Below are positions 7,140 through 14,787 of a stretch of DNA of 19,780 nt, one piece after another (within the stretch, counting starts at the first letter, position 1; the number at the start of each line of letters is the position of its first letter). The stretch lies in the NCBI GenBank assembly GCA_042408925.1, contig JBHOQO010000047.1:1-19780 (forward strand), written 5' to 3'. The translations under genes were made by a program, and so were the position numbers. Source of the DNA: BPIH01 sp042408925 (GTDB taxonomy: Bacteria; Chloroflexota; Limnocylindria; Limnocylindrales; CSP1-4). The notes below the pieces were generated by a model. That model had not been told where the DNA came from, searched no databases, and saw only the letters and a program-made list of their open reading frames with translations.

Positions 7140-7814
7140 CTACGAACGACCGCCCGTCCCGAACTGCCGGTCGCCCGCGTCGCCGAGGCCCGGGAGGATG
7201 TAGCCGTGCTCGTTCAGCTGGCGGTCGAGGGCGGCACAGTGGATCTCGACGTCGGGGTGCGCCTCCGTGACGGCCTTGACCCCTTCCGGGGCGGCGATGA
7301 GGTTGACGAGCTTGATCCGGACCGCGCCCCAGCGCTTCAGGACCTCGATGGCGGCCGTCGCCGACCCGCCGGTCGCGAGCATCGGGTCGAGGATGAGGCA
7401 GAGGTCGACGGTCGCCGAATCGGGGAGCTTGTTGTAGTACTCGACCGGGCGGAGGGTCCGCTCGTCGCGGAAGAGCCCGAGGTGCCAGACCTGGGCCGTC
7501 GGCATGAGCTCGAGCATCGCGTCGACCATCCCGAGTCCGGCCCGCAGGATCGGGACCAGGCCGATCCGGTCGGCGAGCTCGTGGGCCTCGGTCTCCTCCA
7601 GGGGCGTCCGGACCCGGAGCGGCCGGACCCGGACGTCGGCGAGGGCCTCGTAGCCGAGGAGCCAGGAGAGCTCGCGGACGACCTCCCGGAACTTCTTCGG
7701 CTCGGTCCGCTCGTCGCGGAGGATCGCGAGCTTGTGGAGGACGGCCGGGTGGCGGGAGATGTGGAGGGTCGCCGGGATCGACGGGGCGGGGGAGGGAGAT
7801 GGGGCCTGGCTCAC
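7140..7814 (-). CDS. upp: Uracil phosphoribosyltransferase
   Basis: Cytoplasmic salvage enzyme that joins uracil to PRPP to give UMP. It has 224 residues against about 208 in the family; the excess is a Ser/Pro/Ala-rich N-terminus of about 15 residues. The family start LHISRHPAVLHKLAILRD is clear. Residues 88-97 (PILRAGLGMV) and YYNKLP at 126-131 are conserved. The PRPP loop is LILDPMLATGGSA at 140-152. The C-terminal uracil-binding hood reads YILPGLGDAGDRQFGT. The GTG start at 7814 has GGAG seven bases upstream. It is divergent from the asparaginase gene and sits upstream of the broken sigma factor, 143 bases away. Its position near an importer of the pyrimidine-precursor class supports, but does not prove, a pyrimidine theme. 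Confidence 0.97.
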   Translation of the reverse strand: MSQAPSPSPAPSIPATLHISRHPAVLHKLAILRDERTEPKKFREVVRELSWLLGYEALADVRVRPLRVRTPLEETEAHELADRIGLVPILRAGLGMVDAMLELMPTAQVWHLGLFRDERTLRPVEYYNKLPDSATVDLCLILDPMLATGGSATAAIEVLKRWGAVRIKLVNLIAAPEGVKAVTEAHPDVEIHCAALDRQLNEHGYILPGLGDAGDRQFGTGGRS

Positions 7815-7888
7815 GGGTCGTCTCCGTCGGCGTCACAACCGGTCGGCTCCTCGGCGGTGGTCACCGGGCCGATGCCGACCGCGACGGC

Positions 7889-7897
7889 ATCCTAGCA
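7889..7897 (-). promoter_or_regulatory. Possible extended -10 promoter for upp
   Basis: On the minus strand TGCTAGGAT gives an extended -10 (TG-N-TAGGAT) about 75 bases before the upp start. No clear -35 is visible, as is common for extended -10 promoters. The same TGN-TANNNT form is found before gltX. Confidence 0.35.
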
Positions 7898-7940
7898 GAG
7901 CGGCAGGTGGGCGAGGACCGGGCGGGACGGGTCGGCGCCC

Positions 7941-7982
7941 GCGGATCGGCATCTGCGGATCGGCACCTGCGGATCGGCGGCG
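7941..7982 (+). repeat. Three tandem 14-bp repeats in the upp/asparaginase gap
   Basis: Units at 7941, 7955 and 7969 share GCGGATCGGC; the first two differ at only one of 14 bases (ATCT against ACCT), and the third changes in its last four. They lie in the 301-bp divergent gap (7815-8115), just upstream of a -10-like TATCCT. They could be a regulator-binding array or simple slippage. Confidence 0.6.
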
Positions 7983-7992
7983 CCGCACGCGG

Positions 7993-8016
7993 TATCCTCG
8001 CCTCCACGGAGGCGAG
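7993..8016 (+). promoter_or_regulatory. -10-like element overlapped by a perfect inverted repeat
   Basis: TATCCT at 7993-7998 matches the -10-like hexamer before proS. It overlaps CTCGCCTCC-AC-GGAGGCGAG (7997-8016), a perfect 9-bp inverted repeat with a 2-base centre. A palindrome at the expected start of transcription is a typical place for a repressor operator, or it could form a hairpin at the very 5' end of the asparaginase mRNA. The leader to the start codon would be about 110 bases. Confidence 0.4.
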
Positions 8017-8115
8017 CCGCAGCGCCGCGGGCCGCCGGGAGGCCCGCCGAGCGGCGCGATCGCACCGCTCGCTCGAGAGGAGCGCTCGAGAGGAAAGGAC
8101 GAGGTGGACGGGTCG

Positions 8116-9336
8116 ATGACCGCCGACGGACCGCGGGCGCCGGTCGAGCCGCGCAGGCCGGCCGAGCCGCGCGCGTCGGCCGACGATGTCGCCGTGGCGC
8201 CCGCCGCTGCGCCGATCCGAACCCGCCGAGCCGAGCGACTGCGGCACCGCCCCGCGCCGCCCGTCCTCGTCCGACAGGTCCGCGGCGGCGTCGTCGAGAG
8301 CGAGCACCGGGGCCATGTCGTCGAGGTCGACGTCGAGGGCCGCCTCCTCCGGGCGATCGGCGATCCCGAGCACCTCGTGACCCTCCGCTCCACGGTCAAG
8401 CCCTTCGGCCTCGTCGCCCTCCTCGAAGCCGGCGGCCGCGAGGCATTCGAGCTGAGCGACGCCGAGCTGGCCCTCCTCGCCAGCTCCCACTCCGGTGAGG
8501 ACCTCCACGTCCGGACGCTCCACGGGATCTTCCGGCGGGCGCGCCTCAGCCAGTCGATGCTCGCCTGCGGGACCGAGGGGATGCCTCTCGACGCCCTCAC
8601 CGCGGCCCGCCTGGCGCGGGACGGGGAACGGCCCGGGCCAGCCCGCCACATGTGCTCGGGCCAGCACGCCGTCTTCCTCCTCCTCGCCCGCCTCGCCGAC
8701 TGGCCCCTCGACGGCTACTGGGCGGTCGACCACCCGGCCCAGGTCGCCTACCGCTCGGCGGTGGGGCGGGCCCTCGGGATCGCGCCGGCGGAGCTCCAGC
8801 TCGTCGGGGACGACTGCGGGATCCCGACGTACGTCGTGCCGCTCCGGATCCTCGCCCGCGCCTACGCCTTCCTCGCCGACCCCGAGGCGGTGGGACCCGG
8901 CGACGAGCGGTTCGGCCTCGCCCGGCACCTCCGGACCGTCCGCGACGCGATGCTCGCCCACCCGGAGATCGTCGGCGGGAACCGCGACCGGCTCGACACC
9001 TCGCTCATGAAGACGCTCCCGGGGCGGCTCGTCGCCAAGGCCGGCGCCGAGGCGCTCCGGGGGATCGGGATCCTCCCGGGCAAGCGGGTCGGGACGGCGG
9101 CGACCGGGCCGTCGGGCCTGGCCCTCAAGATCGAGGACGGGGACGCTCGGGGCCGCGCTTCGTGGGCGACGACGGTCGAGGCGCTCCGCCAAGTCGGGGT
9201 CCTCGACGCCGCCCCGCTCCGGCAGCTCGGTCGCTACCACCGCCCGCCGTCCCTCGACTCCCACGGGCAGGTCGTGGCCGAGGCGGTCCCGAGCTTCGAG
9301 CTCGTACCGCTCGGCGAGCTCGTCGGGTCGGCGTGA
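8116..9336 (+). CDS. Asparaginase II-family amidohydrolase (Rhizobium etli AnsA-like)
   Basis: A cytoplasmic enzyme of the R. etli-type L-asparaginase family (Asparaginase_II), expected to hydrolyse asparagine to aspartate and ammonia. The conserved core starts at Pro49 with PVLVRQVRGGVVES. The Ser-x-x-Lys pair is STVK (Ser92, Lys95). SSHSGE, DDCGIPTY, KAGAEALRGIG and LALKIEDGD follow in family order. The usual CSGKHA motif reads CSGQHA, so the lysine normally near the zinc site is Gln. With the ATG at 8116 (GAGGTGG eight bases upstream) the protein has 406 residues, longer than the usual 320-340, because of a Pro/Ala/Arg-rich N-terminus of about 48 residues. GTG 8104 or a downstream GTG in the low-complexity part are alternative starts. 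The stop is 7 bases from the next ATG, so the gene probably heads an operon with the J-domain protein. Confidence 0.88.
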   Translation: MTADGPRAPVEPRRPAEPRASADDVAVAPAAAPIRTRRAERLRHRPAPPVLVRQVRGGVVESEHRGHVVEVDVEGRLLRAIGDPEHLVTLRSTVKPFGLVALLEAGGREAFELSDAELALLASSHSGEDLHVRTLHGIFRRARLSQSMLACGTEGMPLDALTAARLARDGERPGPARHMCSGQHAVFLLLARLADWPLDGYWAVDHPAQVAYRSAVGRALGIAPAELQLVGDDCGIPTYVVPLRILARAYAFLADPEAVGPGDERFGLARHLRTVRDAMLAHPEIVGGNRDRLDTSLMKTLPGRLVAKAGAEALRGIGILPGKRVGTAATGPSGLALKIEDGDARGRASWATTVEALRQVGVLDAAPLRQLGRYHRPPSLDSHGQVVAEAVPSFELVPLGELVGSA

Positions 9337-9343
9337 GGCGGCC

Positions 9344-10876
9344 ATGATCTTCTCCGGCGATCCGTACCGAACCCTCGGCCTGCCGCCCGGGGCGCCACTC
9401 CCGGAGGTGAAGCGGGCGTACCGGCGGCTGGCGAAGCAGTACCACCCGGATGCGGCGGGCCCGGCGGCGCTGCCGCGGTTCCTGGCGATCAAGGCGGCGT
9501 ACGAGATGCTCGCCGGGTCGGCGACGCGAGGCTCCGGGGCGCGGGCCGGGCGCCCGTCCGGAGCGGGGCGGCCGAGTGGCGGTTGGACGGCGGGTTCGGG
9601 TCGGGGCGGACCCCGATCCACGGGCGGCGATGCGCCGTCGTCCGGCGGCGGGTCGAGTCCGGGGGCTCGCGAACCCCGCGGCTCGGCGGCGAGCGCGGGC
9701 CCGAAGCGACCGACCGGGGGCCCGAGCCAAGGAGGGCGGTCGGGCAGGTCCTCGGGCGAGGATCCCTTCGGCTGGGCCCGGCAAGGCCGACCGGGGGGCC
9801 CCCGAACAACCCGATCCCAGGCCGGGTCGACCGGTCCGTCGGGCGGTTCGTCGACCGGCTCGTCGACCGGCCCGGCGGCCGGGCGTCGGAGCGATCCCCG
9901 AGGCGGCACGTCGACCGGCGCGGCCGAGGCGGGACGAACGAAGCGGTCAGGGTCGGACGCCGGACGCCCGCGGCGCGTGCCGACCCGCCGGGCCACCCTC
10001 GGCTCCACCTCCTACGACGACGCCCTCCACGAGGAAGAGCGGGCGTGGCACGGCGCCGCCTGGTACGGGGTCACGACCGGCACGTACTGGCGCCCGAACC
10101 CGCGCGAGTACGCCGACCCCCGAAAACACGGACCCGAGTACGAGGCCCGGGCCCGTCGCGCCGCCAGCCTCGTGGATGAGCCCGGTGACCCCGTGCGCAC
10201 CGCCGGAGCCGAGGCCGAAGCGGAGGCCCGAGCCGAGGCCATGCACCGCCCGCCCGACGACGCCCGGTCAGAGGCCCACGAGTTCGCCCGCGGGGCGACC
10301 GCCGGGGCCGCCGCCAGGGCGGCGCGGGAACCCGGCCCCGGGTCGCCGAACGCCCGGACGCTCCGGCAAGGCCGCCCGGCCCGGTTCCGCTCGCCGACCT
10401 GGGCCGCCGCGTCCCCCGCCGACCCCCTCCCCGAGCGCCTCGCCGGGTTCCTTCTCGCGACGCCGCGGCGAGCCCGGCTGACCTTCGCCGCCGTCGGCTG
10501 GCCGTTCCTCTCCCTCCTCGCCGTCGGCGCCGCCGGCGAGCTCACCGGCTGCGACCGCTACGCTGCCGGCTGCCCCGTCGACGCCGACACCTGGACGCTC
10601 CTCGGCCGGCTCGCCGCCGCCGGTCTCTTCCTCGCCCTCCTCGCCCTGCCGCCGCTTGCCGTTCGGGCCGCCATCGCCGGCGTCGCGGCCCTCGTCGTGG
10701 CCGTCCCCGGGGCCGCCCTCCTCGCCGTCTTCGGCGGGACCCGGGACCCCGCCGGCGCCGCCGGCGCCCTCACCGTCCTCATCGCCGCGGCGTGGCTCGT
10801 CGGTGCCGTCGGCGCCGCCGTCGGCCGGTTCCGGCTCCCACCGGCGCTTCGGGCTCGCGTACCATGGTGGCCATGA
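9344..10876 (+). CDS. Membrane-anchored J-domain protein
   Basis: 510 residues. Residues 6-60 are a J domain (DPYRTLGLPPGAPLPEVKRA onward) with the catalytic His34-Pro35-Asp36 that stimulates DnaK ATPase. It has neither the zinc-finger nor the C-terminal substrate domains of DnaJ. Residues 60 to about 220 are a Gly/Ser/Pro/Arg-rich linker with short repeats such as SSTGSSTG. A more ordered block follows, with SYDDALHEEERAWHGAAWYG and the downstream TGTYWRPNPREYADPRKHGP. An Ala/Glu-rich stretch leads to about four hydrophobic segments in the last 150 residues. This architecture places a DnaK-recruiting domain at the inner membrane. The start is 7 bases after the asparaginase stop. The end overlaps the next gene by ATGA. 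No client protein can be named. Confidence 0.85.
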   Translation: MIFSGDPYRTLGLPPGAPLPEVKRAYRRLAKQYHPDAAGPAALPRFLAIKAAYEMLAGSATRGSGARAGRPSGAGRPSGGWTAGSGRGGPRSTGGDAPSSGGGSSPGAREPRGSAASAGPKRPTGGPSQGGRSGRSSGEDPFGWARQGRPGGPRTTRSQAGSTGPSGGSSTGSSTGPAAGRRSDPRGGTSTGAAEAGRTKRSGSDAGRPRRVPTRRATLGSTSYDDALHEEERAWHGAAWYGVTTGTYWRPNPREYADPRKHGPEYEARARRAASLVDEPGDPVRTAGAEAEAEARAEAMHRPPDDARSEAHEFARGATAGAAARAAREPGPGSPNARTLRQGRPARFRSPTWAAASPADPLPERLAGFLLATPRRARLTFAAVGWPFLSLLAVGAAGELTGCDRYAAGCPVDADTWTLLGRLAAAGLFLALLALPPLAVRAAIAGVAALVVAVPGAALLAVFGGTRDPAGAAGALTVLIAAAWLVGAVGAAVGRFRLPPALRARVPWWP

Positions 10877-11652
10877 CGCGCCGCCGCGAGAGCGGGTCCG
10901 ACCTCTCGACCGCCGCCCAGGAGTACCTCCTCGCCCTCCGGATCGTCGCCGGCGAGGGAAAGCGGGCGACGGCGGCCGAGATCGCCCGCCATCTCGGCGT
11001 GTCGACCCAGGCGGCGAGCGAGATGTTCCGCCGGCTCACCGCCGACGGCCTCGTCTGCCAGGGCGAGGATCGCCAGCTCGCCCTAACCGAGGCGGGCCGG
11101 ACCGCCGCCGATGCCATCTTCCGCCGCCACGCCCTCCTCGAGTGGCTCCTCATCGAGGTCGTCGGCCTCGGCTGGGCCGAATCGGACGAGGAGGCGATGC
11201 GGCTCCAGTCGGCGATTTCACCCCGGGTCGAGGCCCGCCTCGACGAGCTCCTCGGCCACCCCGAGACGTGCCCCCACGGCAACCCGATCGACGCCGCGAC
11301 CGCCGCCCGGCGCCCGGCCGGCGTTCCGCTGAGCGAGGTCGAGGCGGGCCAGCGGGCGACCATCTACCGGATCACCGAGCGGGCCGAGGAGGACCCGGGC
11401 CTCCTCTCGTACCTGGAGGCGCGGGCGCTGACCCCCGGCGCCCCGATCACCGTCCTCGCCCGCTCCGAATCCCTCGATTCGCTCACCCTGGAAGGCCCCC
11501 TCGGGCGGGCCACCCTCGGCCTCCGGCCGGCGTCCCTCATCCGGGTCCTCCTCGGGGACGCCGACCCGCGCCTCTTCCACCGGGTCCCGGGCCGGCCCGG
11601 CCGTTCGATCCTGGCCGGGGCGCCGCGGGCCAGGGAGGGGGTCGGTCCCTGA
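10873..11652 (+). CDS. DtxR/MntR-family transcriptional regulator with altered metal site
   Basis: 259 residues. Residues 10-75 are a winged helix-turn-helix (TAAEIARHLGVSTQAASEMF) and residues 76-135 the dimerisation domain ending LLGHPETCPHGNPI. The C-terminal part (about 150-240) looks like the FeoA/SH3-like domain. Aligned by eye to DtxR, His86 and Glu90 correspond to site-1 ligands His79 and Glu83, but His98, Cys102, Glu105 and His106 become Asp105, Met109, Gln112 and Ser113. The protein may bind metal differently or not at all, so iron or manganese sensing should not be assumed. The ATG at 10873 overlaps the J-domain stop (ATGA); ATG 10864 is an equal alternative. No good ribosome site precedes either, so translation may be coupled. 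The target genes are not evident here. Confidence 0.85.
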   Translation: MTRRRESGSDLSTAAQEYLLALRIVAGEGKRATAAEIARHLGVSTQAASEMFRRLTADGLVCQGEDRQLALTEAGRTAADAIFRRHALLEWLLIEVVGLGWAESDEEAMRLQSAISPRVEARLDELLGHPETCPHGNPIDAATAARRPAGVPLSEVEAGQRATIYRITERAEEDPGLLSYLEARALTPGAPITVLARSESLDSLTLEGPLGRATLGLRPASLIRVLLGDADPRLFHRVPGRPGRSILAGAPRAREGVGP

Positions 11653-11666
11653 TCGAGGGCGCCGGA

Positions 11667-11694
11667 CGCCGCGCCCGACACCGCCGCGCCCGAC
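11667..11694 (+). repeat. 13-bp direct repeat upstream of the gltX promoter
   Basis: CGCCGCGCCCGAC occurs at 11667-11679 and again at 11682-11694, a 15-bp period, ending six bases before the extended -10 of gltX. It occupies the usual -35 position and could be a binding site or slippage. Confidence 0.5.
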
Positions 11695-11699
11695 GCGGC

Positions 11700-11708
11700 T
11701 GATACGAT
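11700..11708 (+). promoter_or_regulatory. Extended -10 promoter for gltX, near-leaderless
   Basis: TGATACGAT combines a TG dinucleotide with a TANNNT hexamer. The hexamer ends 10 bases before the gltX ATG, so a start site at the usual distance leaves a leader of only a few bases. No Shine-Dalgarno site lies between, consistent with leaderless translation. Confidence 0.5.
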
Positions 11709-11718
11709 CCGAACCGAG

Positions 11719-13245
11719 ATGCCAGCCGACGTCCGCGTCCGGATCGCCCCGAGTCCGACGGGGCCGCTCCACATCGGGACCGCCCGAACCGCCCTCTTCA
11801 ACTATCTGTTCGCCCGCCGCCACGGCGGGACCTTCGTCCTCCGCCTCGAGGACACCGACCTCGCCCGGAGCTCGGTCGCCTACGAGCAAGACATCCTCGA
11901 GGGCCTCCACTGGCTCGGGCTCCGCTGGGACGAGGGGCCCGACGTCGCCGGCGGCCCGGATGTCGGGCCGTACGCCCCGTACCGCCAGTCCCGGCGCCTC
12001 GAGCGCTACCGGGCCGCGGCCGAGCGCCTCCTCGCCGCCGACCTCGCCTACCCCTGCTACTGCACGCCCGAGGAGCTCGAAGCGGAGCGGACGGCCCGCG
12101 AGGCGGCGAAGCTCCCACCCCGCTACGGCGGCCGCTGCGCCCGCCTCACCCCCGACGAACGGCGGGCCTTCGAGGCCGCGGGCCGCCGACCGGCGATCCG
12201 CTTCCGGGTCCCGCCCGGCGTCGTCGCCTGGGACGACCTCGTCCGCGGCCGGGTCGAGATCGACACCGACAACCTCGGCGGCGACTTCGTCATCCTCCGG
12301 GCCGACGGTTCGCCCCTCTACCACTTCACGGTCGTCGTCGACGACGCCGAGATGGCGATCAGTCACGTGATCCGGGGTGAGGACCATGTCTCGAACACCC
12401 CGAAGCACATCCTCCTCTTCCGGGCCCTCGGGTATCGGGAGCCGATCTTCGCGCACCTGCCGCTCATCCTCAACCCCGACCGCTCGAAGATGAGCAAGCG
12501 CAAGAGCCAGACCGCCGTCGCCGCCTACCGAGCCGAGGGCTTCATCCCCGAGGCGATGGTCAACTACCTCGCCCTCCTCGGCTGGTCGAGCGGGACCGAG
12601 GAGGAGATCTTCAGCCTCACCGAGCTCGTCGAGCGCTTCGATCTCGACAAGGTCCAGAAGGGGGGCGCCGTCTTCGACCGCGAGCGCCTCCTGTGGCTGA
12701 ACGGGGCCTGGATCCGACGCCTCCCGGTCGACGCCCTCGTCGACCGGCTCCTGCCGTTCCTCGAGCGGGCCCGAGACGAGGGGCGGATCGACCGCTGTCC
12801 GACCGCCGACGAGCTCGCCGCCCTCATGCCGGTCGTCCAGGAGCGGCTGCCGACCCTCGCCGCCGTCGTCGACCTCGTCGGCTTCCTCTACGTCGAGGAG
12901 CTGGCGATCGATCCGGCCCTCCTCGTGCCGAAGCGTTGGGACGCCGCGACGACGATCCGGGCGCTGCGGGCCGCCCGGCGCCGGATCGCCGACCTCGGCC
13001 CGATCGCCTTCGAGGCCGACGAGCTCGAGCCGGCCCTCCGGGAGCTGGCCGAGGCGGAGGGCTGGAAGGCGGGGGACCTGTTCATGGCGATCCGGGTCGC
13101 GGTGACCGGGCGGACCGCCACGCCGCCGCTCTTCGACACCCTCGTCGCCCTCGGCTTCGAGCGGACCCTCGGGCGGCTCGACCGGGCCGCCGAGGTCCTC
13201 GAGGCGGCCGCTCCGGCCGGTCGGGGGGCCGGCGGGGCGGGGTAG
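11719..13245 (+). CDS. gltX: Glutamyl-tRNA synthetase
   Basis: Class I aminoacyl-tRNA synthetase that charges tRNA-Glu, 508 residues, near the typical 470-500. The HIGH motif is PSPTGPLHIGTA with His18-Ile19-Gly20; the KMSKS motif is KMSKR at 257-261. Cys113 and Cys115 (YPCYCTPEE) with a further Cys in YGGRCARL match the zinc-type insertion of many bacterial GluRS. LRLEDTDLARS and the GEDHVSNTPKH loop are conserved. The C-terminal anticodon-binding part is present and ends in an Ala/Gly-rich tail. The ATG at 11719 is preceded by no ribosome site but by a -10-like element 10 bases away. Whether it also misacylates tRNA-Gln for a GatCAB route cannot be judged from this sequence. The response regulator follows after 32 bases and may be co-transcribed. 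Confidence 0.98.
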   Translation: MPADVRVRIAPSPTGPLHIGTARTALFNYLFARRHGGTFVLRLEDTDLARSSVAYEQDILEGLHWLGLRWDEGPDVAGGPDVGPYAPYRQSRRLERYRAAAERLLAADLAYPCYCTPEELEAERTAREAAKLPPRYGGRCARLTPDERRAFEAAGRRPAIRFRVPPGVVAWDDLVRGRVEIDTDNLGGDFVILRADGSPLYHFTVVVDDAEMAISHVIRGEDHVSNTPKHILLFRALGYREPIFAHLPLILNPDRSKMSKRKSQTAVAAYRAEGFIPEAMVNYLALLGWSSGTEEEIFSLTELVERFDLDKVQKGGAVFDRERLLWLNGAWIRRLPVDALVDRLLPFLERARDEGRIDRCPTADELAALMPVVQERLPTLAAVVDLVGFLYVEELAIDPALLVPKRWDAATTIRALRAARRRIADLGPIAFEADELEPALRELAEAEGWKAGDLFMAIRVAVTGRTATPPLFDTLVALGFERTLGRLDRAAEVLEAAAPAGRGAGGAG

Positions 13246-13277
13246 GGCGGGCCGGTCGAGGCGCAGGCGAGGGCGCC

Positions 13278-14051
13278 GTGCCACGGACGATCCTCCTCGT
13301 CGACGACGAGCCGACCCTCCGCGAGACCCTCGCCGAGGCTCTCGAGGGCGAGGGCTGGTCGGTGGTCACCGCCGCCGACGGAGCCGAGGCCCTCGAGCGG
13401 TTCCGGAGCGAGCGGCCGGACCTCGTCCTCCTCGACCTCATGCTCCCTGAGCTCTCGGGGATCGAGGTCTGCCGGATCCTGCGCGCCGAGTCGGACGTTC
13501 CGATCGTCATGCTGACGGCCCGCGATTCGGAGGTCGACAAGGTCGTCGGCCTCGAGCTCGGCGCCGACGACTACGTCACGAAACCGTTCAGCCTCCGGGA
13601 GCTGGCGGCCCGGATCCGGGCGATCTTCCGGCGCGCCGAGCGGGGTGAGAGAAGCGCGCGCGGGCCCACGGCCGGTGGCGGCGCGCAGCCCGCCGGTGGC
13701 GCGGAGCCCGAGACCGCCGAGCCGGCCCCGATCGAGACGCCGCCGCCCCCGATCCGCGTCGGGCGCGTCGAGGTCGACCTGGCCGGCCGGCGGATCCTCC
13801 GCGACGGTGTGCCGGTGCCGCTCAAGCCGAAGGCCTTCGAGCTCCTTGCCTTCCTCCTCCGCCATCCCGGTCAGGCCTTTAGCCGCGACCAGCTCCTCGA
13901 GCGGGTCTGGGGGTACGACTACCCGGGCGAGACGCGGACCGTCGACGTCCACGTCCACTGGCTCCGGGCGGCGATCGAACCGGACCCCGCCCACCCGACG
14001 ATCATCGAGACGGTCCGCGGCCTCGGCTACGTGCTCCGGCGCCGGGGCTGA
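13278..14051 (+). CDS. OmpR/PhoB-type response regulator
   Basis: DNA-binding response regulator of 257 residues. Receiver domain: acidic pair Asp9-Asp10, phosphoacceptor Asp53 in LLDLMLPEL, Thr80 in MLTARD and Lys102 in DDYVTKPFSLREL, all intact. A linker of about 45 residues rich in Gly, Ala, Pro and Glu (roughly 120-160) is longer than usual. The C-terminal winged helix begins near VGRVEVDLAGRRILRDG and ends with TVRGLGYVLRR, typical of PhoB/PhoP/MtrA relatives. GTG 13278 is chosen because the receiver fold starts at once and GAGGG lies five bases upstream; the upstream part of the frame is a shadow of gltX. No kinase is adjacent. The convergent PiT/DUF47 genes and the kinase fragment at 19099 make a phosphate role plausible, but this is inference. 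Confidence 0.95.
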   Translation: MPRTILLVDDEPTLRETLAEALEGEGWSVVTAADGAEALERFRSERPDLVLLDLMLPELSGIEVCRILRAESDVPIVMLTARDSEVDKVVGLELGADDYVTKPFSLRELAARIRAIFRRAERGERSARGPTAGGGAQPAGGAEPETAEPAPIETPPPPIRVGRVEVDLAGRRILRDGVPVPLKPKAFELLAFLLRHPGQAFSRDQLLERVWGYDYPGETRTVDVHVHWLRAAIEPDPAHPTIIETVRGLGYVLRRRG

Positions 14052-14141
14052 CCGGGCGGCCCGGGCGCGGCCGTTGCCTCCGCCCATCCGAGTGCCCTTC
14101 GGCGTCGGGTAGCCCTCGGGGCCTCAGCCGCCCGTCGCGCC

Positions 14142-14759
14142 TCAGGTGCCCTTGTGGTACATCCGCTCGAGGACCTCGGCGGCGTCCTCGGCGGCGTCGA
14201 TCGCCTCCTCCTGCTCCCGGTAGACGTCGCGCCACTTGATGACCTCGAGCGGGTGCTCGCCGTTCTTGAAGAGCCGCCCGACGGCGGCCCGCGAGAGCCC
14301 GTCGGCCTCGTTCTCCAGGCGATGGATCTCGACGATGTGGTCGTCGAGGTTCTTGAGCCGGTCGAGCTTCCGGAGCGCCTCGACGAGCTGGGCGGCGGCG
14401 GCGGCGAGGATCGCCGCCATCCGGCGGGCCTCCTCGGTCGGCCGCTCGATGCCGTAGATGACGAAGATCTCGGCGATCGACTGGATCCCGTCGAGGACGT
14501 CGTCGATCCGCGACGTCAGCTCGTGGATGTCCTCCCGGTCGAAGGGGGTGACGAAGGCCGCCTCGAGGCGGCGGGCGATCTCGCGGTCGATCTCGTCGCC
14601 GCGGTGCTCGAGGACCTGGATCTCGGCGACCCGCTCCTCGATCCGGTCGTATTCCTCGAGCATCGCCTCGAGGCGCCGGGCCGCCTCGAGGAGGTTCTCG
14701 CCCTCGGCAACGAAGAGCTGGAAGAAGCGGGCGTCGCGGGGCAGGAGGCGGAAGGTCAT
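14142..14759 (-). CDS. DUF47 family PhoU-like protein, putative PiT accessory
   Basis: A 205-residue all-helical protein of the DUF47/PhoU-like family, the standard length. It opens with MTFRLLPRDARFFQLFVAEG, and the family body is recognisable in LEHRGDEIDREIARRL, the TPFDREDIHELTSRIDDVLD segment, KLDRLKNLDDHIVEIHRLEN and a C-terminal YREQEEAIDAAEDAAEVLER. Family members form helical bundles that coordinate metal clusters and are thought to control PiT-type phosphate permeases. It lies 28 bases downstream of the PiT gene on the same strand, the usual pairing. GGAG eight bases before the ATG supports the start. The longer open frame upstream is a shadow of the permease gene. Confidence 0.93.
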   Translation of the reverse strand: MTFRLLPRDARFFQLFVAEGENLLEAARRLEAMLEEYDRIEERVAEIQVLEHRGDEIDREIARRLEAAFVTPFDREDIHELTSRIDDVLDGIQSIAEIFVIYGIERPTEEARRMAAILAAAAAQLVEALRKLDRLKNLDDHIVEIHRLENEADGLSRAAVGRLFKNGEHPLEVIKWRDVYREQEEAIDAAEDAAEVLERMYHKGT

Positions 14760-14787
14760 CGCGCGGTCTCCGATCGGTGGGCCGGGC

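Noticed and set aside
110..13284. Very long minus-strand open frames opposite the operon and gltX (for example 110-2098, 1611-3389, 11218-13284)
   Set aside because: They are rich in Arg, Gly, Asp, Glu and Pro, lack family motifs and lie opposite well-recognised genes. In DNA this GC-rich, stop codons are rare in the antisense frames.
14052..14141. Terminator between the response regulator and the DUF47 gene
   Set aside because: Only short 4-5 bp inverted repeats are visible in this 90-bp convergent gap; no stable stem stands out from the GC-rich background.
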